Shown here one piece after another: positions 37,094 to 44,324 of a stretch of 64,000 nt of DNA (positions are counted from its first letter, which is position 1; every line of letters starts with the position of its first letter). The stretch spans positions 1 through 64,000 of the forward strand of contig NZ_LR777654.1 of the NCBI RefSeq assembly GCF_902806995.1, given 5' to 3'. Position numbers and translations under genes: made by a program. The stretch is from Chlamydiifrater volucris (GTDB lineage: Bacteria > Chlamydiota > Chlamydiia > Chlamydiales > Chlamydiaceae). The notes under the pieces were generated by a model, which saw nothing but the letters and a program-made list of their open reading frames with translations, searched no databases and was not told the origin of the DNA.

Positions 37094-38248
37094 CTATAGT
37101 TTTTTATTAGAACTTCTGAGGATCTCTTCGCGTTTCTCCTGGGGTAAAGCTGTGAGGATAGCTTCAGCTTTTTTTGAATCCAAGTAGGAGAGCAGCAGAG
37201 AGATTTTCCTCGGATGTTCGTTATGAATTACCTCTACCAATTTAGCCATATTTATTTCCCCTGTTATTTTTGCTCTCCTATGTAGGTATCTTTCCGTGAT
37301 TTTTGTAAATAAGTAAGAATAAGCAGCAATAAGAATAGATGCGCTCAAAAGTAAATAAATAGAACCTACCAACCAGGGACGGGAAAAAAAGGAAGTTTTT
37401 TCTAGGGGCAGTATGGGTGCGGTATCGATGAACACATGCGGGAGAACACCGTTTGATAAGCAAAGATCTTCAGTATATGACTGAATCCATTCCTTTTTCT
37501 TAGATAACTCCTCAGGACGTAAGGAGGTTGCCGTTCTTTGATCTAGTGTAAGGGTAATAAAGCCTTTTAACCCATCGTTGCTAATAGGGTGTTTCAAAGT
37601 TTCTGATGAAAGAGTGTTATTTTGCTGAAGAAAGACTGAAAGTAGAAAACTATTCTTAGGAAAAATTTTTTCGCATTGCTTGGATAAACCGGAGGTTATT
37701 AGTTTCTCTGTCAGATCTTTTTCGTGTTGTTTAGTACCTGGCTTCCCTGAATAAACAATCCCATTTTGGTCTGAGATTATGACATCTTCGGGATTCAAAT
37801 TGGAAATAGCGCTGCATAAGTAATGGGTTATGGAATCCACCAAAGATGAGGAAAGCACCCGAAAATCAGAGACAGTTTGTACGATGACAGAAACTTGAGT
37901 TGGAGAAGGTTTTTCTTGGGAATTTTTATCTTCTTCAGCAATAATAGGTAAGGCTATGTGTACGGATTCGACAAAATCGAAAGAGGAAAGATCTTTTTCG
38001 AGTTGGGCCTTTAGAGCTAATTTTTCGCTAGTAATAGGGTCTTTGAAAGAGGTGAAAATGGATAACTTCTCCCACGTGGAGGTAGTTTTTTTTGGTTGAG
38101 GAGCCTCAGAAGATACTGGAGAGGTGCTGGTTTTGGTATTTAACCGCAAACATAAAAATAGCACAAAAGCTGTTACAACAATCCCAGTGGTTGTTGACAG
38201 CCATGATCGGATCTTGTGAAAGAGCTGTGAATAACGTCTCTCGATCAT
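37094..38248 (-). CDS. fliF: FliF-like MS-ring protein, shortened
   Basis: 384 residues, much shorter than the ~560 of flagellar FliF. One membrane span is near the N-terminus (TGIVVTAFVLFLCLRL) and one near the C-terminus (WLVGSIYLLLSASILIAAYSYL). Between them are ring-building-like segments with the YscJ/FliF features LEKDLSSFDFVESVHIALP and PTQVSVIVQTVSDF. The cytoplasmic tail ends with HPRKISLLLSYLDSKKAEAILTALP, which resembles a FliG N-terminal motif (the HPQ.iA.iLs.L....A..vL..Lp pattern), as if FliF and part of FliG were fused. It is the first gene of the fliF-fliH-fliI-fliJ-pyrophosphorylase-gpsA run. Confidence 0.85.
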   Translation of the reverse strand: MIERRYSQLFHKIRSWLSTTTGIVVTAFVLFLCLRLNTKTSTSPVSSEAPQPKKTTSTWEKLSIFTSFKDPITSEKLALKAQLEKDLSSFDFVESVHIALPIIAEEDKNSQEKPSPTQVSVIVQTVSDFRVLSSSLVDSITHYLCSAISNLNPEDVIISDQNGIVYSGKPGTKQHEKDLTEKLITSGLSKQCEKIFPKNSFLLSVFLQQNNTLSSETLKHPISNDGLKGFITLTLDQRTATSLRPEELSKKKEWIQSYTEDLCLSNGVLPHVFIDTAPILPLEKTSFFSRPWLVGSIYLLLSASILIAAYSYLFTKITERYLHRRAKITGEINMAKLVEVIHNEHPRKISLLLSYLDSKKAEAILTALPQEKREEILRSSNKKL

Positions 38249-38380
38249 ATAAATTGATTTATTGATGATAAGTCTTCGTTCTCTGTAACAAAAACTAAAT
38301 AAATTGACAACGTATCGAAAAGAAAGATTACTTTTATTGGGCTATCTTTTTCGGAAAAAGTAAACAATAAGAATTTGTTG

Positions 38381-39196
38381 CTAATGTAATTGGGAATCTT
38401 TTGGAGAGAAGAACAAAGAGTCTTCTTTAACTTTCACCGTTATTGAAGGGTGTACATGAGCTTGGAGAAGGTGTAGGATGGAATTCAAGGTTGTCCCCAC
38501 GGCAGAAAAGCATCCAGAGCAATTGCCGGAATAGGCGACGAGCACCTCGTCTCCCACAATATCTTCGACTGATAAACTGCCCCCGTCTATAGCAAGATAA
38601 GGCATAATGCGTTGTTCAACGACGTCTTTGAGAATTTGAAGTCGGTTTTCTTTAGATGTTGTAGCCCATTCCTCATCTGACAGTGGGTTAGCATCTTCTT
38701 GATCAAGGAAGTCTGGGGTGCTATAAGTAAATCCAGGTACGGCAATGTCAGAACATTGTTCTGAAGCAGAATCCATGGCATCTATAACGAAGTGAATGAG
38801 AGGTTGGTATTCTTTGGGTATAGAGGTTTTGTCTGGGGAATCTCTAAGGTGTTCCTCTATGGTATTCACGCCTACTTTGTAGGATTCTGTATAGAGTTTA
38901 GATGTGACGAGTTCGCAGGATGCTTCAGCAACAGCTACGAGTAAGGCGTGGCCAAAGATCTGAAACTTAGCATCCAAAATTACTCCCGTTTCATTGTCCA
39001 CAAGCCAGTACAACACAACGACATTGCCCATGAGTCGATGTCCTTGCTTGCCAACAATTAAGCGAGCATTTTTTGTTTCTGCATCTTGGGGAGAAAAGAC
39101 TCCCGAACAAAAAGGAGAGCAAATCTTTTTTAATATTTTGCGACTAAAAATACTTGGCAAGAAACCGGGAAACAAAGAAGGAATGGAGGGAAGCAT
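38381..39196 (-). CDS. NifU-like protein with degenerate IscU domain and intact Nfu domain
   Basis: 271 residues. The C-terminal Nfu domain (about 185-260) carries the cluster-binding CxxC as CSGC at residues 226-229. The N-terminal part (about 30-110) matches an IscU fold (MGNVVVLYWLVDNETGVILDAKFQIFGHALLVAVAEA), but the scaffold cysteines are gone. The usual CGD is MGN at 56-58 and the usual GCG is GHA at 82-84. Cys26 and Cys30 near the N-terminus are the only nearby alternatives. It could act as an Fe-S carrier through the Nfu domain but not as a classical scaffold. The start overlaps the NifS-like stop by one base (TAATG). Confidence 0.85.
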   Translation of the reverse strand: MLPSIPSLFPGFLPSIFSRKILKKICSPFCSGVFSPQDAETKNARLIVGKQGHRLMGNVVVLYWLVDNETGVILDAKFQIFGHALLVAVAEASCELVTSKLYTESYKVGVNTIEEHLRDSPDKTSIPKEYQPLIHFVIDAMDSASEQCSDIAVPGFTYSTPDFLDQEDANPLSDEEWATTSKENRLQILKDVVEQRIMPYLAIDGGSLSVEDIVGDEVLVAYSGNCSGCFSAVGTTLNSILHLLQAHVHPSITVKVKEDSLFFSPKDSQLH

Positions 39197-40359
39197 TAAA
39201 GAGCACCTTTTGTGATAGTTTTTAAATGTGCAATATTTTTTTTGATTTCTTTAATGATAGTTACCAAGTCAGCTGCTGAGAGCGTCTCGTTTAAAGAAAA
39301 TCCTATCGAAGAATGACAGAGTAAAGGAGGCACGCCGCAGCTTTGCAATACCTGAGAAAGAGGTTGAAAATTTTCGTAGCCTATAGCAACACAAATTCGA
39401 GAATTTTGTAAAAGAAAGGCTAGAGCTTCAGCAGGGGTATCAGGGAAGGCTGCAAGAATAACATTAGGGAGACGATCGGAAGCATCTTTGAATAGGTACT
39501 GTACCTCAGGAAGTTCTTTGGATAGAGTGGAACAAAATTGATGATTTAGAGAACCAGTTTTTAGTGCAAAAGAACTCAATGTTTCTGATCGTTCTTTGCA
39601 AGCATTCGCGAGAGATACTACAGCGCCTAGAGGGAAATTTTGTAGCAGTGTTTGAGAGTCAGGAAATATAGGAGAAAGGATTTTATTTAAATGATGTCGG
39701 AAGAAACAGCCCCCGATGGCTCCAGAAGATCCTAAAGGTAGTCCAGAAAAGGTAATGATGTCTGCCTCAAAAACCTCTTTGTCTAGCAGGATTTTGCCTA
39801 ATGCATGAGAAATGTCTAGGTGTAAGAGGATATTGCGTTCCTTGCAGATGTTTTTAATAAAGTTTAAGGGTTGTATAACACCTGTTAGACCGTTAGCTAA
39901 AGACAGGGAAACCATTAATGTTTTAGGAGACAAGGAATCGATGAAAGATTCTTCGGTGATAATTCCCATTTTATTGGGGATGATCCAATCATAGGAGGCT
40001 CCTTCAATATGTCTACGACAAATGGAGGTGATTAAGGTTTGTTGATCATGTGAAGGGACAAGAAAATGCGATCGTCCCTGAAATAATTGTGAGTGTAAGA
40101 GCAAAGATGAAACAATACCGGTCAGACCTTGAGAGGTCGGTACTATGTAACTAAAATGAAAGCTCTCTTTGGCTGCTGGCACTAAAGAGCGAACACTTTT
40201 TTCGCTTTTTTCCAGTAACTCCTGAACGGACAAGCCCTCTTCTAAAGAAAAAACATCCGGCAGGGAAGTGGCTAACTGTCTCGTCTTCTCCGAAGGAGGT
40301 TTTGCTACCTCATTGTTTAACCATATTACGGGCTCTAAAGATTCGCTTTTGTGAAGCAT
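39196..40359 (-). CDS. NifS-like class V aminotransferase fold, catalytic residues missing
   Basis: 387 residues aligning over its length with cysteine desulfurases. WLNNEVAKPPSE matches YLDNNATTP, ANGLTGVIQPL matches ANNETGVxQPI and DISHALGK (182-189) matches DAVQAxGK with the cofactor-binding Asp182 kept. The PLP-lysine region, normally SxHKxxGPKG, reads FSGLPLGSSGAIGG (204-217) with no lysine. The GSAC loop with the persulfide cysteine reads AIGYENF (325-331). Without these the protein should not desulfurate cysteine. It is annotated nifS in related genomes as I recall. Its start overlaps the gpmA end by 25 bases and its stop overlaps the NifU-like gene. Confidence 0.82.
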   Translation of the reverse strand: MLHKSESLEPVIWLNNEVAKPPSEKTRQLATSLPDVFSLEEGLSVQELLEKSEKSVRSLVPAAKESFHFSYIVPTSQGLTGIVSSLLLHSQLFQGRSHFLVPSHDQQTLITSICRRHIEGASYDWIIPNKMGIITEESFIDSLSPKTLMVSLSLANGLTGVIQPLNFIKNICKERNILLHLDISHALGKILLDKEVFEADIITFSGLPLGSSGAIGGCFFRHHLNKILSPIFPDSQTLLQNFPLGAVVSLANACKERSETLSSFALKTGSLNHQFCSTLSKELPEVQYLFKDASDRLPNVILAAFPDTPAEALAFLLQNSRICVAIGYENFQPLSQVLQSCGVPPLLCHSSIGFSLNETLSAADLVTIIKEIKKNIAHLKTITKGAL

Positions 40360-41015
40360 TGGTTTTCTCTTGTGTACACGATAGGGTTCCCTGTCGGGAC
40401 TTCCAAAGAGATTACTCCTTCTTTGCTTAATTTTTCTATATTCATGATTATGGATCTTAAAGAATTACCATGTGCAGATATCAAAATGTTTTTTCCAGCA
40501 TCTAAAAGAGGTACTATTGTCTCCAGGAAGTAAGGAATAGTTCTTTTCGCTGTGTCTTCCAAACTTTCGCCCGAAGGAGGTGGAACATCATAGCTACGCC
40601 TCCACAGTTTCACCTGTTCTTCCCCGTACTGCTCGGCCGTTTCTTTCTTATTTTTGCCTTGTAAATCACCATAATGACGTTCGTTGAGAGCGTTATTTGT
40701 GATGAGGGGAATCATAGAAGATTTTTCTTCAGAATTGTTAAAATCACTTCGTTCCTTTAGATCGTTTTCTTCGTGAACGATGTAAGGAATTTTTTTAGAA
40801 GAATGCTTTGTCATAGCTAACAACGCCGTCATAATGCTGCGTATCAGTTTTGATGTGAAAATGTAATCTACGGGTAACCCTTGGATAATAGTGCCAGCTT
40901 GAAGGGCTTCTTCTACACCTAGAGGACTCAAAGGGACGTCAACCCACCCTGTAAACAGATTTCTCTCATTCCAGACAGATTTCCCATGACGTAGCAGGAT
41001 TAGTTTTGCGGGCAT
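40335..41015 (-). CDS. gpmA: 2,3-bisphosphoglycerate-dependent phosphoglycerate mutase
   Basis: 226 residues from ATG at 41015. GpmA interconverts 3- and 2-phosphoglycerate through a phosphohistidine. The N-terminal LILLRHGKSVWNERNLFTGWVDVPLS carries the catalytic RHG, ALNERHYGDLQG is conserved, and the second histidine is in ISAHGNSLR. An AGGAGGT Shine-Dalgarno five to eleven bases upstream fixes the start. A longer open frame to 41450 runs into the divergent gene rluB and is not coding. The 3' end overlaps the NifS-like gene by 25 bases, so it is first in the gpmA-nifS-nifU run. Confidence 0.96.
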   Translation of the reverse strand: MPAKLILLRHGKSVWNERNLFTGWVDVPLSPLGVEEALQAGTIIQGLPVDYIFTSKLIRSIMTALLAMTKHSSKKIPYIVHEENDLKERSDFNNSEEKSSMIPLITNNALNERHYGDLQGKNKKETAEQYGEEQVKLWRRSYDVPPPSGESLEDTAKRTIPYFLETIVPLLDAGKNILISAHGNSLRSIIMNIEKLSKEGVISLEVPTGNPIVYTRENQCFTKANL

Positions 41016-41184
41016 AAACAACCTCCTATTGAAACTTAGGGTGCATAAAAACAAACATTTAGTTTTTGGGCAAGGGTTATGAGAATGTAAAATCATGTAA
41101 AAATTTTTTTTAGAAGGATATGATGGCAATCTATTTGCAGTCTTAGGCAAAATATATGCATCGGTATTTGTTATAGGGAATCTC

Positions 41185-41883
41185 ATGACCAAATTTCGGT
41201 TGAACAAGTTTTTGGCTTCTGCAGGGGTGGGATCTAGAAGGAAGTGCGATGATTTGGTGTTTTCTGGCCAGGTGAAGGTCAATGGGAAAGTTGCGGAGGG
41301 ACCTTTTGTAGTCGTCGATGAGGCAGACCGAGTAGAGCTTCGCGGGAAGAGAGTTTTTCCTGAAAACAAGAAGGTGTATTTCATGCTCCATAAGCCTATG
41401 GGGTATTTGTGTTCATCAGAAAGAAAATTTGCTGGGAGTAAGCTTGTCATTGACTTGTTTGCTCATCTGCCTTACCGAGTATTCACTGTAGGTAGGCTAG
41501 ATAAAGAAACTACAGGGCTTATCTTAGTTACTAATGATGGAGATTTTGCCAACAAAGTTATCCATCCTTCTTTTGGTGTCACTAAGGAGTATCTGTTGAA
41601 AGTTGCCCAAGATGTTTCTCATGCACAGTTGCAATTGTTATCTGAAGGAGCCATCATGGATGGCAAACATGTAAAACCTGTTTCTGTCAAGAAAGTACGA
41701 AAGGGGACTCTTAAAATTGTTGTTAACGAAGGCAAGAAGCATGAGGTTCGTATTTTAGCAGAAAATGCGGGGCTCGATTTGCTTGAGCTTTCTCGTATCC
41801 GCATAGGCAACTTGGTTCTTGGAGGTCTTCCTTACGGGGAGTATAGGGAATTAACGGATGCTGAGCTTGCTGTTTATTTCTAA
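41185..41883 (+). CDS. rluB: RluB/RsuA-family pseudouridine synthase
   Basis: 232 residues. Family members isomerise a specific uridine in rRNA. The N-terminal S4 RNA-binding domain is FRLNKFLASAGVGSRRKCDDLVFSGQVKVNGK. The catalytic aspartate lies in VGRLDKETTGLILVTNDG. RsuA acts on 16S and RluB/RluE/RluF on 23S rRNA. The motifs do not separate these reliably, and the rluB name follows the annotation I remember for CT723. It is divergent from gpmA and followed by the LemA-like gene. Confidence 0.9.
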   Translation: MTKFRLNKFLASAGVGSRRKCDDLVFSGQVKVNGKVAEGPFVVVDEADRVELRGKRVFPENKKVYFMLHKPMGYLCSSERKFAGSKLVIDLFAHLPYRVFTVGRLDKETTGLILVTNDGDFANKVIHPSFGVTKEYLLKVAQDVSHAQLQLLSEGAIMDGKHVKPVSVKKVRKGTLKIVVNEGKKHEVRILAENAGLDLLELSRIRIGNLVLGGLPYGEYRELTDAELAVYF

Positions 41884-41939
41884 ACACAAAAACTGCTATA
41901 TCAGCAAGAGTCCTTGTTAGTTTCACGGTGTAGCTGTTC

Positions 41940-42488
41940 ATGCTAACTTTTGTCACTTTGGCCTCCTTTTTTATAGGGTTATTGATTAGTTCTTATTGTC
42001 GTTTGTATCTGGCTTTGTGCTGTGTCGTAGATAGTTGGGTTATGCTCGTGGGGCATGCCATTAAAAAGCGTGAAGCCTTGATTTCTTTGTGTCGATTGTC
42101 CGCGGATCCCATAATTCGATCATATTTAGAGAGGCTGTTGCAGGAAGAAAAATTTTTGAGGAAATGTATTGTTTTGGGAAAGAGAGTTTTTTTAAAACAA
42201 TCCAAAGAAATTGTTCTCACCTTTCATGAAATGGAAATGGAATTTCTTTACAGAATTCAAAAATTATATTCTCAGTTTGAAAAGCTTTCGGAAGACCTCC
42301 CCTCGTGGCAAGAGTTCAAAGAGTTGTCGGAAAATTTTTTAGCTGCGGATAACTTATTTTCTTTCGAAACGATGGCCTTTGAGCAAGCTGTCGAGAAGTA
42401 TGAAGATTTACGGACAAAGCCTATTCTCCAACTGGCTAAAGAGATATTTCGTTTTTCAGCAATTCCTGAAGTAAGATTCGGTCGCTAG
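41940..42488 (+). CDS. LemA-like membrane protein (CT724-like)
   Basis: 182 residues, usually annotated hypothetical as far as I recall. One N-terminal membrane span (residues about 3-28) is followed by helices resembling LemA. VVDSWVMLVGHAIKKREALISL corresponds to the LemA xxxxW..L...L.KR.DLIP.L segment. The C-terminal AFEQAVEKYEDLRTKPILQLAKEIFRFSAIPEVRF matches LemA's YNxAVxxYN...FP...IA...GF.....F. The central part is charged and coiled. The LemA function is unknown; the topology puts the helical bundle outside the cytoplasm. The gene is convergent with birA, eight bases apart. Confidence 0.6.
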   Translation: MLTFVTLASFFIGLLISSYCRLYLALCCVVDSWVMLVGHAIKKREALISLCRLSADPIIRSYLERLLQEEKFLRKCIVLGKRVFLKQSKEIVLTFHEMEMEFLYRIQKLYSQFEKLSEDLPSWQEFKELSENFLAADNLFSFETMAFEQAVEKYEDLRTKPILQLAKEIFRFSAIPEVRFGR

Positions 42489-42496
42489 TTTCATAG

Positions 42497-43051
42497 TTAC
42501 ACGATCTTTCTCATGGTGGATAGAACATGGGAACGGACTTTCGTACTCAAATTGGAAAGAACATTGTCTAGGTTGTAGACAATTCCTGTCTCTATGAGTA
42601 AAGAAGTTGCTGGTTGACCCACATTTTTTAAATTTTCTAGAGAAGAATTTACGTTTAATCCAATACCCAAAATTATTGCAGTAGATTCGGGTGCTACAGG
42701 AATTGTTTCGCACAATATTCCTGACAGCTTTCTCTGCTTGACAAGTACGTCATTAGGCCATTTAACACATAACTCTTTGATGCCAAAGGTCTTTGTAAGT
42801 TCAATAATAGCTTCTGCTCCAGGGCGGATAAGGTAAGAGGAATCGATATTCTGTGAGGACACGAAGAAACAGAAGGAGGCGGTGATGTCCTTGTTTGTAG
42901 ACGACCAACTCTTCCCAAACTGACCTCTTCCCCCCGTTTGATTCCAGGTGTAAACTACAGTAAGAGCAGACTTGTTCAGTTGCGAAAGAAGCTGTTTTGA
43001 TAAATCATTAGTGGACGTAGTTTCTGCAACTTCGTAAAATATAATTTCCAT
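42497..43051 (-). CDS. birA: Biotin-[acetyl-CoA carboxylase] ligase (short BirA)
   Basis: 184 residues, only the catalytic and a minimal C-terminal part. BirA activates biotin as biotinyl-AMP and attaches it to the carboxylase carrier protein. The biotin-binding loop is WNQTGGRGQFGKSWSS and the catalytic lysine region is CVKWPNDVLVKQRKLSGILCE. The N-terminal winged-helix repressor domain of E. coli BirA is missing, so it should be an enzyme without DNA-binding regulation. It is divergent from the RodA/FtsW gene across a region with an unusual inverted repeat set (43085-43134). Confidence 0.93.
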   Translation of the reverse strand: MEIIFYEVAETTSTNDLSKQLLSQLNKSALTVVYTWNQTGGRGQFGKSWSSTNKDITASFCFFVSSQNIDSSYLIRPGAEAIIELTKTFGIKELCVKWPNDVLVKQRKLSGILCETIPVAPESTAIILGIGLNVNSSLENLKNVGQPATSLLIETGIVYNLDNVLSNLSTKVRSHVLSTMRKIV

Positions 43052-43084
43052 AGCTACGAGGATAAAAGCTATTTCTATCTTTCG

Positions 43085-43134
43085 TCAATCTCATCTTTCC
43101 TGGAATAATGAGATTGATGTTGCTTCTCATTATT
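43085..43134. repeat. Three-arm inverted repeat between birA and rodA
   Basis: tcaatctcat (43085-43094) is complementary to atgagattga (43108-43117). The overlapping aataatgaga (43104-43113) is complementary to tctcattatt (43125-43134). The core TCTCAT/ATGAGA thus occurs three times in alternating orientation in 50 bases. No T run follows either stem. The location between divergent genes suggests an operator or a structured leader. Confidence 0.45.
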
Positions 43135-43175
43135 TATAGTATGAAGTTTACTTCGTGATTTTTTCTTTGTGATTT

Positions 43176-44306
43176 ATGTTAAGCCTTAAATATTTGCGTC
43201 ATTTGAATTACTGGAGCATATTTGTAACAATTTCTCTTATGTTAGTAAGTCTTGTCGTGGTTTCTGCTATGGATCCTGCTTCCTTAGGAAGTAATGACTT
43301 CTTTACTACTAAGACATGTATTCAAATGCGGCATTTTGCCATTGGCTGGCTAGTGTTTTTTGGATGCTCTTGTTTCGATTATTCAAAGCTTAAGACATGG
43401 GCTCTTCCAGTTTACTTAATTACATTATTGAGTCTTGCTGGACTGTTTCTAGCTCCAGCTGTCCAGAATGTGCACAGGTGGTATCGGATTCCCTTTATTC
43501 ATCTAAGTTTTCAGCCTTCAGAATATGCTAAGCTTGCGGTAGTTATTATGTTGGGATATGTCTTGGAATTATCTAAATGTGCTATTTCTTCAAAACGGAC
43601 AGCTTTGATGGCTTGTCTTATTGTTTTTCTTCCTTTCTTTTTGATCCTTAGAGAACCAGATTTAGGAACAGCTCTAGTGTTATGCCCTGTAGCGTGGGGG
43701 ATCTTTTACTTGGCCAACGTCTACCCTCCTTTGGTTCGTGTCAGTGGTTTTATTGGTGGGGTCTTGTTTTTGTTTACCTTGTTGGTTTTTACTGGGGTTA
43801 TTCCTCACGAAAAGGTGAAACCCCATGCACTGAAAGTTCTTAAAGAATATCAGTATGAGAGATTAAATCCCGTTAATCATCATCAAAGGGCCTCTTTAAT
43901 TTCTATAGGATTGGGAGGGGTTTTGGGTAGAGGATGGAAATCCGGAGAATTTGCGGGTAGAGGTTGGCTTCCTTACGGCTATACAGATTCCGTTTTCCCC
44001 GCGTTGGGCGAAGAATTTGGTTTAGTCGGTTTAATAGGATTGCTGGGACTATACTACTCCTTAATTTACTTCGGGTGTCGGACGGTAGCTGTAGCTTCTG
44101 ATAATTTTGGAAGGCTCTTGTCTGCAGGTATCACGGTATACATATCTATGCATATCTTAATTAACATTAGTATGATGTGTGGCATTTTGCCTATCACGGG
44201 AGTCCCTCTGGTCTTGGTCTCATACGGAGGGTCTTCAGTGATAGCTACTATGGCTTCTCTAGGTTTATTACAAAGCATTTATGCAAGAAGATTTCGTACT
44301 TATTGA
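43176..44306 (+). CDS. rodA: SEDS-family peptidoglycan polymerase (RodA/FtsW)
   Basis: 376 residues with about ten membrane helices. SEDS proteins polymerise lipid II glycan strands with a class B PBP. Family motifs seen: FQPSEYAKLAVVIMLG, REPDLGTALVLCPVAWG, NPVNHHQRASLISIGLGGVLGRGW, the LPYGYTDSVFPALGEEFG loop and the C-terminal LPITGVPLVLVSYGGSS. The last resembles the FtsW/RodA signature and is kept despite the very small peptidoglycan content of Chlamydia. It works functionally with MreB (24348-25448). It is divergent from birA and convergent with the P-type ATPase, 18 bases apart. Confidence 0.95.
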   Translation: MLSLKYLRHLNYWSIFVTISLMLVSLVVVSAMDPASLGSNDFFTTKTCIQMRHFAIGWLVFFGCSCFDYSKLKTWALPVYLITLLSLAGLFLAPAVQNVHRWYRIPFIHLSFQPSEYAKLAVVIMLGYVLELSKCAISSKRTALMACLIVFLPFFLILREPDLGTALVLCPVAWGIFYLANVYPPLVRVSGFIGGVLFLFTLLVFTGVIPHEKVKPHALKVLKEYQYERLNPVNHHQRASLISIGLGGVLGRGWKSGEFAGRGWLPYGYTDSVFPALGEEFGLVGLIGLLGLYYSLIYFGCRTVAVASDNFGRLLSAGITVYISMHILINISMMCGILPITGVPLVLVSYGGSSVIATMASLGLLQSIYARRFRTY

Positions 44307-44324
44307 ATCAATCTGTCAGACCCA

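Noticed and set aside
41016-41450. N-terminal extension of GpmA
   Set aside because: It overlaps the divergent rluB coding region; family N-terminus and AGGAGGT mark the ATG at 41015.
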